DNA of 64,000 bases from Celeribacter neptunius (GTDB taxonomy: Bacteria; Pseudomonadota; Alphaproteobacteria; Rhodobacterales; Rhodobacteraceae), in assembly GCF_900113955.1 (NCBI RefSeq), contig NZ_FORH01000007.1, positions 1 to 64,000 on the forward strand, given 5' to 3'. The position numbers were made by a program, and so were the translations under genes. The notes below the pieces were generated by a model. The model was not told the origin of the DNA, made no database searches, and saw only the letters and a list, made by a program, of their open reading frames with translations. Of this stretch, positions 25,778-34,978 are shown one piece after another. Within the stretch, counting starts at the first letter, position 1; the number at the start of each line of letters is the position of its first letter.

Positions 25778-27058
25778 TCACGCCGATTGTTTCTTCACCC
25801 GGCACAGTTTGCCGACGATGATCGAGACGATCGCGGCGGCAAAGGAGAACAGCGCGCCCATTTTGGCGGCGGCCTGCACCGGAGTTTCGCCGAGCATGGT
25901 GTCGGCATCGAAAGCCACCGAGGCGATGAACAGCGACACGGTGAAACCGATTGCGGCGACACAGCCGATCACCAGCAGGTCGATGGTGCGCATGCCTGCC
26001 GGAAGACCGAGCCGCAGCACATGTGCAGCCAGCGCGCCCATGATCAGAATGCCCACCGGCTTGCCGATCAGCAACCCGCCCAGCACCAACCAGGTCGGCT
26101 CGCCAATCGCGTTGAACTCGACGCCCGCGTTCAGCAGGCCGAAAAAGAACAGGATGACCTCGACCGGGGTTTTGAGCCGATGTTCGATGGCGTTCAACAG
26201 GTCGGTCAGGTGTTTCTCGGCCTCGGCAAAGATCCCGAAGGCGCGATCCGCATGCGGGATGGTCGGCACGATCGGCAACAGACCCAGCGCCGGGTGAATG
26301 CCGGCCCGCATGAAGCCGTACCAGGAGATGGCCGCGGCAATCAGATAGGGCCAATAGCTCAGGTTGCGGCGCACCCAGGTGGAATTGGGGCGGAGCTGAT
26401 TGCCCCTGTCCATCTTGCGCGGCAGCCAGTTGGCCAGCAGGAAGACGATCACCGCGGCGCCCAGAGACAGCATCAACCATTGCGGCGCCAATTCGGCGGT
26501 CGGGTAGAAGATCGCCAGGATCACCAGCCCGGCCGCGTCATCGGCGATGGCCAGCAGCAGCAGGAACCGCACCGCCGGGTGGCCGCCGCCAAAGACGACG
26601 CGGCCGACGAGATAGGAAAAGGCGATGTCGGTGGCGGTCGGCACGGCCCAGCCGTTCTTCACCGCATCGAATGTGTCAGAGCCAGAGATCATGGCGAGGC
26701 CGAGATAGACCGCGATCGGGCCGAGCATGCCGCCGGCGGTGGCAATCAGCGGCGTGGCGGCTTTCTTGCCGCGCAGGCTGCCCTGTTTGAGAATCACGGC
26801 CTCCCAGACCTCTTTTGCGGCGATGGCAAAGAAGAAGGCCATGAGCACATCGTTGAACAGGTAATGCATGGTCAGGGTGCGATGCACATGCCCGGTCTCA
26901 TCCACATGCGGGTGACCGATGAAGAAATTCTCGGCCAGCGGGTATTCCACGAAGGCGTGATAGGAGTGGCTGTCGACATTGGCCCAGATCAGCGCGAGCA
27001 CCGCCCCGATGACCAAAAGCAGCGAATAGTTGATAACGAAATTCCAGACGCGATACAT
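25778..27058 (-). CDS. nhaA: Na+/H+ antiporter NhaA
   Basis: This ~426-residue inner-membrane antiporter has about 12 helices. Key NhaA features are present: PTATDIAFS with the Asp of the discontinuous helix, and the ion-binding Asp pair in LAIADDAAGLVILAIFY. The start ATG at 27056-27058 follows GGAGG; the open frame to 27151 adds a basic segment without a ribosome site. There is a His-rich loop near HPHVDETGHVH. It exports Na+ or Li+ in exchange for protons, as expected for a halotolerant or marine bacterium. It appears monocistronic. Confidence 0.95.
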   Translation of the reverse strand: MYRVWNFVINYSLLLVIGAVLALIWANVDSHSYHAFVEYPLAENFFIGHPHVDETGHVHRTLTMHYLFNDVLMAFFFAIAAKEVWEAVILKQGSLRGKKAATPLIATAGGMLGPIAVYLGLAMISGSDTFDAVKNGWAVPTATDIAFSYLVGRVVFGGGHPAVRFLLLLAIADDAAGLVILAIFYPTAELAPQWLMLSLGAAVIVFLLANWLPRKMDRGNQLRPNSTWVRRNLSYWPYLIAAAISWYGFMRAGIHPALGLLPIVPTIPHADRAFGIFAEAEKHLTDLLNAIEHRLKTPVEVILFFFGLLNAGVEFNAIGEPTWLVLGGLLIGKPVGILIMGALAAHVLRLGLPAGMRTIDLLVIGCVAAIGFTVSLFIASVAFDADTMLGETPVQAAAKMGALFSFAAAIVSIIVGKLCRVKKQSA

Positions 27059-27185
27059 TCGCTGCCCCTCCGATCCCTTTTTGCCTTTGCGGAACGGGAT
27101 AATTGATGTGCGAGGGCAGGGCAAGCGCAGGCGGTGTCCGCGAGCGCTCACTTCTTGGTTTCTTTGGGAATTTTACCGGGCCTGC

Positions 27186-28211
27186 TCAGAAAAGCGACCA
27201 CAGGATCCCGGCCAGAACCGCGCCGATCAGGGCAAATCCGATATAGGCGGCAAAGACCCGCGGTTTCACCAGCGCCCAGACCGCCACAGCCGCCGGGATA
27301 CAGGAAATCCCGCCTGCGACCATGAAGGACATGGCCGCCCCCTGGGCCATGCCCTGCGAGATCAGCCCGGACATCAGCGGCACGGCGGCAAAGCCGTTGA
27401 GATAGGCCGGGGCCCCCACGAGCGCGCCGATCAGGATTGGTTGCAATCCGGTGCCGCCCATGACCGAGGCGATCATGTCGGCGGGCAGGTAGGACAGCAT
27501 CACGGATTCGAGCGCATAGGCCACGAGCATCCATTTGCCGAGGAACAAGAGGTTCTTGATGAAGCTCGACTTGAACGTCGCGATCCGATTGTCATCGCGC
27601 CAGAACCGCCATTCGGGCTTGCCGCGCAGACCGGATGTGGCGCAGCAGGACGGTTTGGTGAATTCCTTGAGCGGATCGGCAAAGAGTGCGGTGCCGCCCA
27701 GAAGCTTCACCCCGAACCCGCCCAGAAGGCCGATGCCGACGGCGGCGACGGTCTTGGCCACGGCGAAGTCCATGCCCAGCTCACCGGCGGTGACGAAGAA
27801 CATCGCCGGGTCCATCAGCGGCGAGGCGAGCCAGAAGGCCATGACCGCCGAAAGCGGCACGCCGACGGCCAGCGAGGCGGCGATGAAGGGGATCACCTGA
27901 CAGGAACAAAACGGTGAAATGCCGCCGACCACGGCGGCGACCATGATCATATGGACCTCGCGCCCTTCGAAGGCCTTGGACAGAAGCGTTTCGGCGCCCG
28001 AGGCCTGGACATAGGCGGTGGCGGAAATGGCAAAGAGCAGGAAGGGCGCGGTTTTCCACAGGGACGCCAAGGTGAATTGGAGTGTGGGAAGGAGGTTGCC
28101 GGGATCGAAAGCGGCGACGGCCAGAAGCATCAGCCCGGTGAACAGAAGCGCCTTGTCGAGTTTTTGCCAAAGCTGCGGCAGACGCGGCGGGGTTTGCGTG
28201 AGATCAGTCAT
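27186..28211 (-). CDS. Permease of the ArsP/DUF318 class, probable metalloid efflux
   Basis: This 341-residue polytopic membrane protein carries the family's cysteine motif in a helix (SPFCSCQVIPFIAA) and a second Cys pair in a loop (KPSCCATSG). Proteins of this class (ArsP and relatives) export methylarsenite or other thiol-reactive metalloids. Its start overlaps the stop of the ArsR regulator by 4 bp (ATGA), so the two are one operon. The exact ion is inferred from the regulator and cysteines. Confidence 0.85.
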   Translation of the reverse strand: MTDLTQTPPRLPQLWQKLDKALLFTGLMLLAVAAFDPGNLLPTLQFTLASLWKTAPFLLFAISATAYVQASGAETLLSKAFEGREVHMIMVAAVVGGISPFCSCQVIPFIAASLAVGVPLSAVMAFWLASPLMDPAMFFVTAGELGMDFAVAKTVAAVGIGLLGGFGVKLLGGTALFADPLKEFTKPSCCATSGLRGKPEWRFWRDDNRIATFKSSFIKNLLFLGKWMLVAYALESVMLSYLPADMIASVMGGTGLQPILIGALVGAPAYLNGFAAVPLMSGLISQGMAQGAAMSFMVAGGISCIPAAVAVWALVKPRVFAAYIGFALIGAVLAGILWSLF

Positions 28212-28573
28212 ATTGAGTCTCTTTCATGGCAATGGTCCTTCGGGGAACAAGCATCATTGGTGCAATCGGCACAGCATTCCCCCAGAAGCGCGGTAAGCTG
28301 GCCCTCAAGCTGTGGGTAATCGGCGGCGATGCAGATCACCGAGCGGCCCTGTTTTTCCTGTTTCACCACGCCGACGCCGGCGAGGGTTTTCATATGATGG
28401 GTCAAGGTGGCGCCGGTGATGCCGGTGCGATTGCCCAATTCGCCGATGGAGAGCCCGTTGGGGCCGGCGCGCAGCAGCGTGCGGAGCACCAAGAGCCGTT
28501 GTTCGGAGCCGAGTGCGGCAAACAGGCTCGCGGCTTCGGCGAGAGAAATGTCGTCAAAATGCGCAACGCTCAT
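28208..28573 (-). CDS. arsR: ArsR-family metal(loid)-responsive repressor
   Basis: This 121-residue winged-helix repressor has the helix-turn-helix LSIGELGNRTGITGATLTHH. The usual CxC sensor of classical ArsR helix 3 is absent. Instead, a cysteine-rich tail (GECCADCTNDACSPKDHCHE) could bind the inducer. It is autoregulated in all likelihood: a 30-bp imperfect palindrome lies 28 bp before its start. It heads the operon with the permease. Confidence 0.92.
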   Translation of the reverse strand: MSVAHFDDISLAEAASLFAALGSEQRLLVLRTLLRAGPNGLSIGELGNRTGITGATLTHHMKTLAGVGVVKQEKQGRSVICIAADYPQLEGQLTALLGECCADCTNDACSPKDHCHERDSI

Positions 28574-28600
28574 GGGGGTCCTTCCTGGCTATGTGTGATT

Positions 28601-28630
28601 CATTTCTATATTTCTAAAAATATCAAAATG
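28601..28630. promoter_or_regulatory. AT-rich palindromic operator upstream of arsR
   Basis: The inner arms are ATATTT-CTAA-AAATAT (28608-28623) and the outer arms CATTT/AAATG (28601-28605 and 28626-28630). Size, AT content and position 28 bp before the arsR start fit an ArsR-family operator. It also lies in the divergent region to the uracil-DNA-glycosylase gene. Confidence 0.6.
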
Positions 28631-28672
28631 AGTCAAGTGGTCTTTCGCCACGCGCCGCGTTAGATAGTCAGC

Positions 28673-29251
28673 ATGACCCTCGCCGATGACATAAGCGCCT
28701 GTCGCCTCTGCACTGCGCAGTTCCGCGCCACACGGACGGCGCATGAACCGCGCCCGGTGGTGTGGTTCCGTCCCTCGGCGCGTATCCTGATTGCCGGGCA
28801 GGCGCCCGGGGCGCGGGTGCATGAGAGCGGCCGGCCCTTTACCGATCCCTCGGGCGACCGGCTGCGCGATTGGCTCGGGATCGATGAGGCGGTTTTCTAC
28901 GACCGGGATCGTATCGCCATCGTGCCGATGGGGTTCTGCTTCCCGGGCTATGACGACAAGGGATCGGACATCCCGCCGCCGAAGCTTTGTCGCGAGACAT
29001 GGCATGACCGGGTGATGGAAGAACTTGCAGAGGTCGAGCTGATCCTGCCGGTGGGGCTGCATGCGATCCGCTATCATCTGCGCGTCAAGACCTCGCTCAC
29101 CGAGACCGTGCGCAATTGGCGCAGCCATGGTGCGCGCCACTTCCCCTTGCCTCATCCGTCCTGGCGCAATACGGCTTGGCTGAAGAAAAACCCGTGGTTC
29201 GAGGCCGAGCTCTTGCCGGAGCTGCGCGCCCGGGTAAAGGAGTTGCTATGA
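28673..29251 (+). CDS. Uracil-DNA glycosylase superfamily protein
   Basis: This 192-residue cytosolic protein has UDG-fold motifs: motif A GQAPGARVHESGRPFTDPSG and motif B LPHPSWRN. Early cysteines (ACRLC) resemble, in part, the iron-sulfur ligands of family 4/5 enzymes. Members remove uracil or related bases from DNA, but the subfamily here also includes proteins of unproven activity. Its stop overlaps the sseB start (ATGA), so the two are coupled. Confidence 0.85.
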   Translation: MTLADDISACRLCTAQFRATRTAHEPRPVVWFRPSARILIAGQAPGARVHESGRPFTDPSGDRLRDWLGIDEAVFYDRDRIAIVPMGFCFPGYDDKGSDIPPPKLCRETWHDRVMEELAEVELILPVGLHAIRYHLRVKTSLTETVRNWRSHGARHFPLPHPSWRNTAWLKKNPWFEAELLPELRARVKELL

Positions 29252-30039
29252 CGGAACAGACCCCGATCGATCTCGCCCATGCCGCGATGCAGGCGGCGCC
29301 CGAAGATGACAATGCGCGACTGCGCTATTTCGAACGGGTGGCCGATGGCGAATGGTTCCTGCTCCTGGAAGAGGAGCATGACGGTGAAGGGCCGATTTCG
29401 CCAAGGGTCTTTCCGGTGGAAGAAGACAGCTTTGTCCTCGCTTTCGACCGTGAACAGCGTCTGGCGGAATTTGCCGGGCATGCGCCCTATGTCGCCATGT
29501 CCGGTAGGGTGCTGGCGGAAATGCTGGCCGGCTCTGGATACGGGCTCGGGCTGAACCTGTCGGTGGCGCCGTCCGAGATGCTCCTGCCCGGGGCAGCGGT
29601 GGATTGGCTCCACGCCACATTGGGCACGGAAGTGACCGAGACCCATGGCAAGGCGGAGGAGATCTTTCCGCCCGCCGGTCTGCCGGAGACGCTGATCACC
29701 GCGCTTGACGCGAAGCTCGCACTGGCCGCAGGGCTGGCCAGGCTCACCTATCTCGCCGGGGTGAAATACGAAGACGGGGTGCGCTCGCACCTTTTGGTCT
29801 TTGTCGATCAGGTGCCCGGCGCAGAGGATGTTCTGGCGCGTCTGGTGTCGGAGGCGCTGATCTTCTCCGGTGTCGAAGCCGGCGCGCTCGATGTGGCGTT
29901 TTTCAAGTCTTCCGACCCGCTCTGCGCCCCGCTGGCGCGCTATGGTCTGCGCTTTGACCTGCCGGACCCCGAGCCGCTGGAGACTAATGGGCCGAAGGCA
30001 CCGGGTATGGATCCGGACGCGCCGCCGATCCTGCGCTGA
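29248..30039 (+). CDS. sseB: SseB family protein
   Basis: This 263-residue soluble protein resembles SseB (enhanced serine sensitivity). The start ATG at 29248 overlaps the previous stop, with AAAGGAG at 29236-29242. The N-terminal part (FLLLEEEHDGEG, VLAFDREQRLAEFAG, GYGLGLNLSVAPSEMLLP) matches the SseB N-terminal domain, and the C-terminal half is the second domain (LTYLAGVKYEDGVRSHLLVF). The molecular role is not established in the family. Confidence 0.82.
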   Translation: MTEQTPIDLAHAAMQAAPEDDNARLRYFERVADGEWFLLLEEEHDGEGPISPRVFPVEEDSFVLAFDREQRLAEFAGHAPYVAMSGRVLAEMLAGSGYGLGLNLSVAPSEMLLPGAAVDWLHATLGTEVTETHGKAEEIFPPAGLPETLITALDAKLALAAGLARLTYLAGVKYEDGVRSHLLVFVDQVPGAEDVLARLVSEALIFSGVEAGALDVAFFKSSDPLCAPLARYGLRFDLPDPEPLETNGPKAPGMDPDAPPILR

Positions 30040-30380
30040 GGACGGCATGAGAGCTCCCTTGAGCGTGAGACGATCGTCAGGTTTGAGCCCAAGGGTACAT
30101 TCGCACGTAGCACCTCGTGCGGAATCAAGGCCGCAGGCCGCCGCACATCGCTGACGCGTCCCGCGCGGCGGCGATTTCGTCAGGAAAGCACAATGTGTTG
30201 AACTTTTTCGGATTTGGCTGGGGTAAATCAAGAGGCTCATAGCTCAGGCTCGCCACCGCCCGCGTCATCGAGGAGCGGCTTGCACCAAGACAGCGAAAGT
30301 CCCCTCCGTCCCGCAAAGCTGACATATGAAGGCCCGAGCACAAGTCCCTGTTCCAGTTCGAACGCGCTGAGGTTTGACGG
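30040..30380. repeat. Gap holding copy A of a diverged intergenic repeat
   Basis: No gene is supported. The part at about 30165-30325 resembles 40820-40977. CGGATTTGGC at 30209-30218 and CTCCGTCCC at 30304-30312 are 86 bp apart in both places, followed by CAAAGC and GACAT. Both copies lie just past the 3' end of a minus-strand gene. This is probably the remnant of a dispersed element or of a duplicated short gene. Confidence 0.5.
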
Positions 30381-31313
30381 TTAGTATCCGGCCTGCCGAT
30401 CCACCAGATGCAAAAACGGCTCGCCCGCCTCGCCCCGGCGGATATTTTCCACGATCACGTCCGAGGCGGTCTCGGCCCGGGTCTCGGCGGCGATATGCGG
30501 GGTCACCGTGACATTGCCCTGGGCCCAATAGGGATGATCGGCCGGGAGCGGCTCCTGGCGGAACACATCCAATGTGGCATGGTCGATCTGGCCGCTGTTG
30601 AGCGCCTTGAGCAAGGCCGCGTCCTCGATCAGCGTGCCGCGTCCGGGGTTCACGATCCGCGCGCCCTTGGGCATGAGCGCGAGCGTCTCGCCATCGAGCG
30701 TGTTCTCGGTCGCGGGCGTGTTGGGCAGCAGGAGCACGAGGATCTCGGCCCGGCTCAGCGCCTCGCGCAAGCCGTCGGGGCCTGAGAGACAGGTGATGCC
30801 ATTGATTTGCTTTTGTCCGCGCGACCAGCCTGCGACGTCGAACCCGAGACCGGCAAGCGCCTCGGCACAGGTCCGGCCCAGCTCGCCCAGTCCCAGAACG
30901 GTCACTTTGCGGTCGCGGGCCAGAGGTGGGGTGGTCTGATCCCAGACACCGTTCAGCCCGCGAATATGCCGGTCCATGCCGAGGTGATAGCGCATCACAT
31001 GGCCGACGACATAGTCGCGCATCCCGAGCGCAAGCCCCGCGTCGACCATGCGGCAAAGCGGCTGGGTGAGGCTCGGATTTGGGGCGATCTTCTCGACCCC
31101 GGCCCAGAGGCTCAGCACCGCTTTCGCACGGGTGAACGGGGCAAAATCGCTCAGCGCCTCATTGGGTGCGTAGATGATGTAATCGACCTCTTCGGGCGCG
31201 GCTTCGCGGAGCAGTTCCGCCGCGATCCCGGCTTTTGCCAGAGCTTTCGGCAGGGATGTCTCATATTCGGGCCAGATCCGGTCGGGGGCGGAGAAGAGCA
31301 GGGTGAGGGGCAT
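30381..31313 (-). CDS. ghrA: Glyoxylate/hydroxypyruvate reductase A (D-2-hydroxyacid dehydrogenase family)
   Basis: This 310-residue NAD(P)H-dependent cytosolic reductase converts glyoxylate to glycolate or hydroxypyruvate to glycerate. The Rossmann motif VTVLGLGELGRTCAEAL is present. So are the family segments IVNPGRGTLIEDAALLKAL and DVFRQEPLPADHPYW, and the catalytic His region VTPHIAAETRAE. The length and the divergent N-terminal half fit GhrA better than PGDH or formate dehydrogenase. It lies 36 bp after rodA on the same strand and might be read through from the cell-shape operon. Confidence 0.88.
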   Translation of the reverse strand: MPLTLLFSAPDRIWPEYETSLPKALAKAGIAAELLREAAPEEVDYIIYAPNEALSDFAPFTRAKAVLSLWAGVEKIAPNPSLTQPLCRMVDAGLALGMRDYVVGHVMRYHLGMDRHIRGLNGVWDQTTPPLARDRKVTVLGLGELGRTCAEALAGLGFDVAGWSRGQKQINGITCLSGPDGLREALSRAEILVLLLPNTPATENTLDGETLALMPKGARIVNPGRGTLIEDAALLKALNSGQIDHATLDVFRQEPLPADHPYWAQGNVTVTPHIAAETRAETASDVIVENIRRGEAGEPFLHLVDRQAGY

Positions 31314-31349
31314 CGGGATCTCTCGTCGCGTGTCAGATGTCTGCCGCGT

Positions 31350-32498
31350 TTATCTCTTGCTGCGTGGGCGATGTACATGGGCGGATTGCACAATGCCGAA
31401 GGCCGCCAGCAGGACGAGCATGGCCGATCCGCCATAGGAGACGAGCGGCAAGGGCACGCCCACCACCGGCATCAGCCCCATCACCATCGACATGTTGACC
31501 GAGAAGAACAGGAAGAAGGTCGCAGTGATGCCGATGGTCACCAATGCGCCGAAACGGTCCCTGTTGTTCATCGCCGAGATGAGGCAGAAGATGATGATCC
31601 CGGCATAGAGCGCGAGCAGGGAAAACGCTCCGATGAAGCCGAATTCCTCGGCCAGCGTCGTGAAGATGAAATCGGTGTGTTTTTCCGGCAGGAAGTTCAG
31701 GCGCGATTGCGTGCCCTGCATGAAGCCACGCCCGGTCCAGCCGCCCGACCCAAGCGCGATCTTGGCCTGGGTGATGTGATAGCCGGCGCCCAGTGGATCG
31801 GCGGAAGGGTCGAGAAAGGTGTCGATCCGGCGATACTGGTAATCGTTGAGCAATTGCCAGCCGGTGCCGCGCGAGGCGAAGACGGCGGTGACCAACCCGG
31901 CGAAAAGCGCGATGACCGCGCCGAAATAGATCCAGCTGACGCCCGCCGCGAACATCACCAGCGCGCCGCCGGCGACCAGGAGGATCGAGGTGCCGAGATC
32001 GGGCTGCTTGAGCACGAGAAAGGTCGGCACAAGGATCAGCGCCACCGGGATCGCGACCCAGAGCGGGCGCGAGACTTTCTCTAGGGGCAGCCAGTCGTAA
32101 TAGGCAGCCAAGAGCATCACCAGTGCAATTTTCATCAGCTCGGAGGGCTGCAATTTCATGAAGCCCAGATCGATCCAGCGCTGCGCGCCCATTCCGACAT
32201 GGCCGAAAAATTCGACGAAAATCAGAAGTATGAACGAAATGATATAGGCCAGCCCGGCGATGTTGCGCCAGAACCAGATCGGCACCATGGCGATCATCAT
32301 CATGGCGATCATGCCGAGCGCAAACCGTTTCATCTGCGGTTCGGCCCAGGGCTGAAACGAGCCGCCGGCATTGGAATAGAGCATCAGAAACCCGACCGAA
32401 GCCACCGCCGAGAGAAGCAGCACCAGCGCCCAGTTGAGATAGAGCACTTTCGCGATGCCGGTGGGCACGGTCTTGAGCGTGCTTTCGAGATAGCTCAT
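31350..32498 (-). CDS. rodA: Rod shape-determining protein RodA (SEDS peptidoglycan polymerase)
   Basis: This ~382-residue polytopic membrane glycosyltransferase polymerises lipid II for sidewall growth together with PBP2. SEDS motifs are visible (AGALVMFAAGVSW region, GGWTGRGFMQGTQSRLNFLPE, KHTDFIFTTLAEEFGFIGA, GVPLPLVSYGGSAML). The start ATG at 32496-32498 has GAGG upstream; the frame opens at 32519. It follows the PBP2 gene with a 24-bp gap, the usual order. Confidence 0.95.
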   Translation of the reverse strand: MSYLESTLKTVPTGIAKVLYLNWALVLLLSAVASVGFLMLYSNAGGSFQPWAEPQMKRFALGMIAMMMIAMVPIWFWRNIAGLAYIISFILLIFVEFFGHVGMGAQRWIDLGFMKLQPSELMKIALVMLLAAYYDWLPLEKVSRPLWVAIPVALILVPTFLVLKQPDLGTSILLVAGGALVMFAAGVSWIYFGAVIALFAGLVTAVFASRGTGWQLLNDYQYRRIDTFLDPSADPLGAGYHITQAKIALGSGGWTGRGFMQGTQSRLNFLPEKHTDFIFTTLAEEFGFIGAFSLLALYAGIIIFCLISAMNNRDRFGALVTIGITATFFLFFSVNMSMVMGLMPVVGVPLPLVSYGGSAMLVLLAAFGIVQSAHVHRPRSKR

Positions 32499-32522
32499 GC
32501 CGCAATCCTCATACCACACCCC

Positions 32523-34442
32523 TCATGCCTGGCTCCTCTCGTCCGCCCCGGTCTCTCTGTCGATGAGCGGCAGGGTGCGGAAACGTTCCTGAATGGTGCC
32601 GCGCTGAGAGCTTGGATAGGCTTCGAGCGGCGGCACGGCGCCGTGCAGGGCAAAGAGCATGATGTCGCGGGCAATCGGCGCCGCGACGGAGGAGCCGCCA
32701 CCACCATGTTCGACCACGACCGAGACCGCATAGCGCGGCGCCTCGACCGGTGCGAAACTGACGAAAAGCGCATGGTCGCGCTGCTCCCAGGGCACGTTGT
32801 TGTTGTTGACCACGGCGGACCGCACCTGAGAGGTGCCGGTCTTGCCGGCCATGCGCATCGCCTCATCCGCGATCCGGGACCGAAACGCCGTGCCACGGTT
32901 CGAGTTCACCACTTCGAACATGCCCTGACGCACAGAGCGCAGCATGTTCTCGTTGAGCCCGAGCGGCCCGCCGCCCCGCACCGGCTGCTCCACCCCGTCG
33001 ATGGATTTCACCAGCCGCGGAATGACTTCGCGGTTGGTGGCCAGACGCGCGGTCATCACCGCCAGTTGCAGCGGCGTGGCAAGCACGAACCCCTGACCGA
33101 TGGCGGCGTTGAGACTGTCGCCGACGACCCATTCGGCGCCGCGATTGGCGAGTTTCCACTGCTTGTCCGGCATCAGCCCGGAGTTGATCCCCGACAGCGG
33201 CAGGTCATAGGTCTCGCCAAGCCCGAGCCGGCGGCCCATCTCGGCGATCTTTTCGATGCCCGCGCGCTGGGCCATCTCGTAATAGAACACATCACAGGAA
33301 TGACGCAGCGAGCCGACGAGGTTGAGATTGCCGTGCCCGGCACGTTTCCAGCAATGGAAACGCCGCCCGCCGACTTCCACATGGCCGAGACAGCGCACGG
33401 TTTCGTCGGGGGCCACTTCGCCCGCCTCGAGCGCGGCAAGGGCGGAGACCATTTTGAAGGTTGAGCCTGGGGGGTAGGAGCCCTGGACCGATTTCGCCGG
33501 CAGCGGTCTGTGGTCGTTTTCCAGAAGCGCGCTGTAATCCTTCGACGAAATCCCGCGCACGAAGAGGTTCGGATCAAACGCCGGGGTGGAGCCCGCGGCG
33601 ATGATATCGCCGGTCTCGACATCGATCACCACCGCAGAGGCACTCTCCCCGCCCAGGCGCGCCTGAATGAAATTCTGCACCTTGTGGTCGACGGTGAGCT
33701 GGATATTGGCGCCGGGTTGGCCCTCCTGCCGGTCGAGCTCGCGGATGATCCGCCCGTAGGCGTTCTGCTCGACCCGCCTCAGCCCGGCCTTGCCCTTGAG
33801 CGTGTCCTCGAGCTTGGCCTCGACGCCGAATTTGCCGAGCTGGAATTTCGGGATCTTATAAAGCGGATCGACGGTCTCCATTTTCGAAATGTCATACGAG
33901 GAGACCGGCCCGACATAGCCGACGAGATGGGCGAAATCGTTGTGCAGCGGATAGTAGCGCGACAGGCCGACTTCCGGGGTCACGCCGGGGAGCGCCGGAC
34001 CATTGGCGGAGACCGTGGAGAAGTCTTCCCAGCTCAGCCGGTCGGCGATGATCACCGGGGCCGAGGGACCGGCATCCTTGAGCTCCTTGCGTACCCTGGC
34101 CTGATCCTCGGGGGTGATACCGATCAGCTCTTCGAGCTTCAGCAGAACCGCGTCGAGTTCCGAGGAATCCTCCTTGCGGATCACCACGCGAAAGGTCTGT
34201 TCGTTCTCGGCCAGAACAGTCCCGCTGCGATCGTAGATCAAGCCACGGGCCGGAGCCAAAAGCGAATCCTTGATCCGGTTTTCCTCGGCCAGAAGCCGGA
34301 ACTTGTCGGCCTGATCCACCTGCAGATAGCGCATGCGGATGCCGAGAAGGCCCATGAAGGCAATCTGTGAACCGCCGAGGAACAGCGCCCTGCGGGTGAT
34401 GCGCTTGGCCGAGCTGGCGTTTTCGATCGGGGTGCGTTTCAT
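32523..34442 (-). CDS. mrdA: Penicillin-binding protein 2
   Basis: This 639-residue class B PBP (transpeptidase) of the elongasome is anchored by one N-terminal helix (LFLGGSQIAFMGLLGIRM). Dimerisation-domain segments are followed by the transpeptidase domain with the SxxK active site S327-T-F-K330 (PGSTFKMVSALAALE), an SCD motif in LRHSCDVFYYEMA and GKTGTSQV as the KTG box. Its start overlaps the mreD stop by 4 bp. It partners with RodA, encoded just downstream. Confidence 0.96.
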   Translation of the reverse strand: MKRTPIENASSAKRITRRALFLGGSQIAFMGLLGIRMRYLQVDQADKFRLLAEENRIKDSLLAPARGLIYDRSGTVLAENEQTFRVVIRKEDSSELDAVLLKLEELIGITPEDQARVRKELKDAGPSAPVIIADRLSWEDFSTVSANGPALPGVTPEVGLSRYYPLHNDFAHLVGYVGPVSSYDISKMETVDPLYKIPKFQLGKFGVEAKLEDTLKGKAGLRRVEQNAYGRIIRELDRQEGQPGANIQLTVDHKVQNFIQARLGGESASAVVIDVETGDIIAAGSTPAFDPNLFVRGISSKDYSALLENDHRPLPAKSVQGSYPPGSTFKMVSALAALEAGEVAPDETVRCLGHVEVGGRRFHCWKRAGHGNLNLVGSLRHSCDVFYYEMAQRAGIEKIAEMGRRLGLGETYDLPLSGINSGLMPDKQWKLANRGAEWVVGDSLNAAIGQGFVLATPLQLAVMTARLATNREVIPRLVKSIDGVEQPVRGGGPLGLNENMLRSVRQGMFEVVNSNRGTAFRSRIADEAMRMAGKTGTSQVRSAVVNNNNVPWEQRDHALFVSFAPVEAPRYAVSVVVEHGGGGSSVAAPIARDIMLFALHGAVPPLEAYPSSQRGTIQERFRTLPLIDRETGADERSQA

Positions 34443-34978
34443 CGGACATACCTCATCTCATCGGCTTCAGACGGGCTGATCTTGGCAATGCCAAGGCCGT
34501 AATGCGAAAGGGCGACCACCACCGGATAGCTCAGAAGCGTGGACATCTGGCCGAGAATTGCGAGGCCCAGCGAGGTCTGATCGACCATGAAGATGGCGAG
34601 GCACAGCCGGTACATCAGCGCCATGGCGAGCATGACGGCGCCGACCATGGCCCATTCGACGGCGAAGGGCATATCGCGCGAGGTGGGTTCGCGGCCGCGC
34701 AGGAATTCGAGCGCCACGACGGTGAGCGCGGCCCAGAGCCCGGGCGGGCGGAGGAAGATGAAATCCGCGATCAGCATCACCAGTGCCACCAGAAACACCG
34801 GCACGTAATCGGGCCGGCGCATCACCCAGGCAAAAGCAAAGGCCAGGATCAGGTCGGGGCCGGGCCAATGCCCGGAGCCGACCCGGAGCGGCAGCAGGTA
34901 GAAAAAGCTCGCCAGAATGGCGATGCCGAGAAAGCCTGCCCGAAACGACCAGAGACGAACGGTGCGCGGATCAACCAT
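34439..34978 (-). CDS. mreD: Rod shape-determining protein MreD
   Basis: This 179-residue integral membrane protein has five or six helices (LGIAILASFFYLLPL, VPVFLVALVMLIADFIF, MVGAVMLAMALMYRLCLAIF, LLSYPVVVALSHYGLG). The ATG at 34976-34978 is preferred, since it overlaps the mreC end by only 8 bp; the earlier frame lies inside mreC. Position between mreC and the PBP2 gene supports the call more than its weakly conserved sequence. Confidence 0.9.
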   Translation of the reverse strand: MVDPRTVRLWSFRAGFLGIAILASFFYLLPLRVGSGHWPGPDLILAFAFAWVMRRPDYVPVFLVALVMLIADFIFLRPPGLWAALTVVALEFLRGREPTSRDMPFAVEWAMVGAVMLAMALMYRLCLAIFMVDQTSLGLAILGQMSTLLSYPVVVALSHYGLGIAKISPSEADEMRYVR

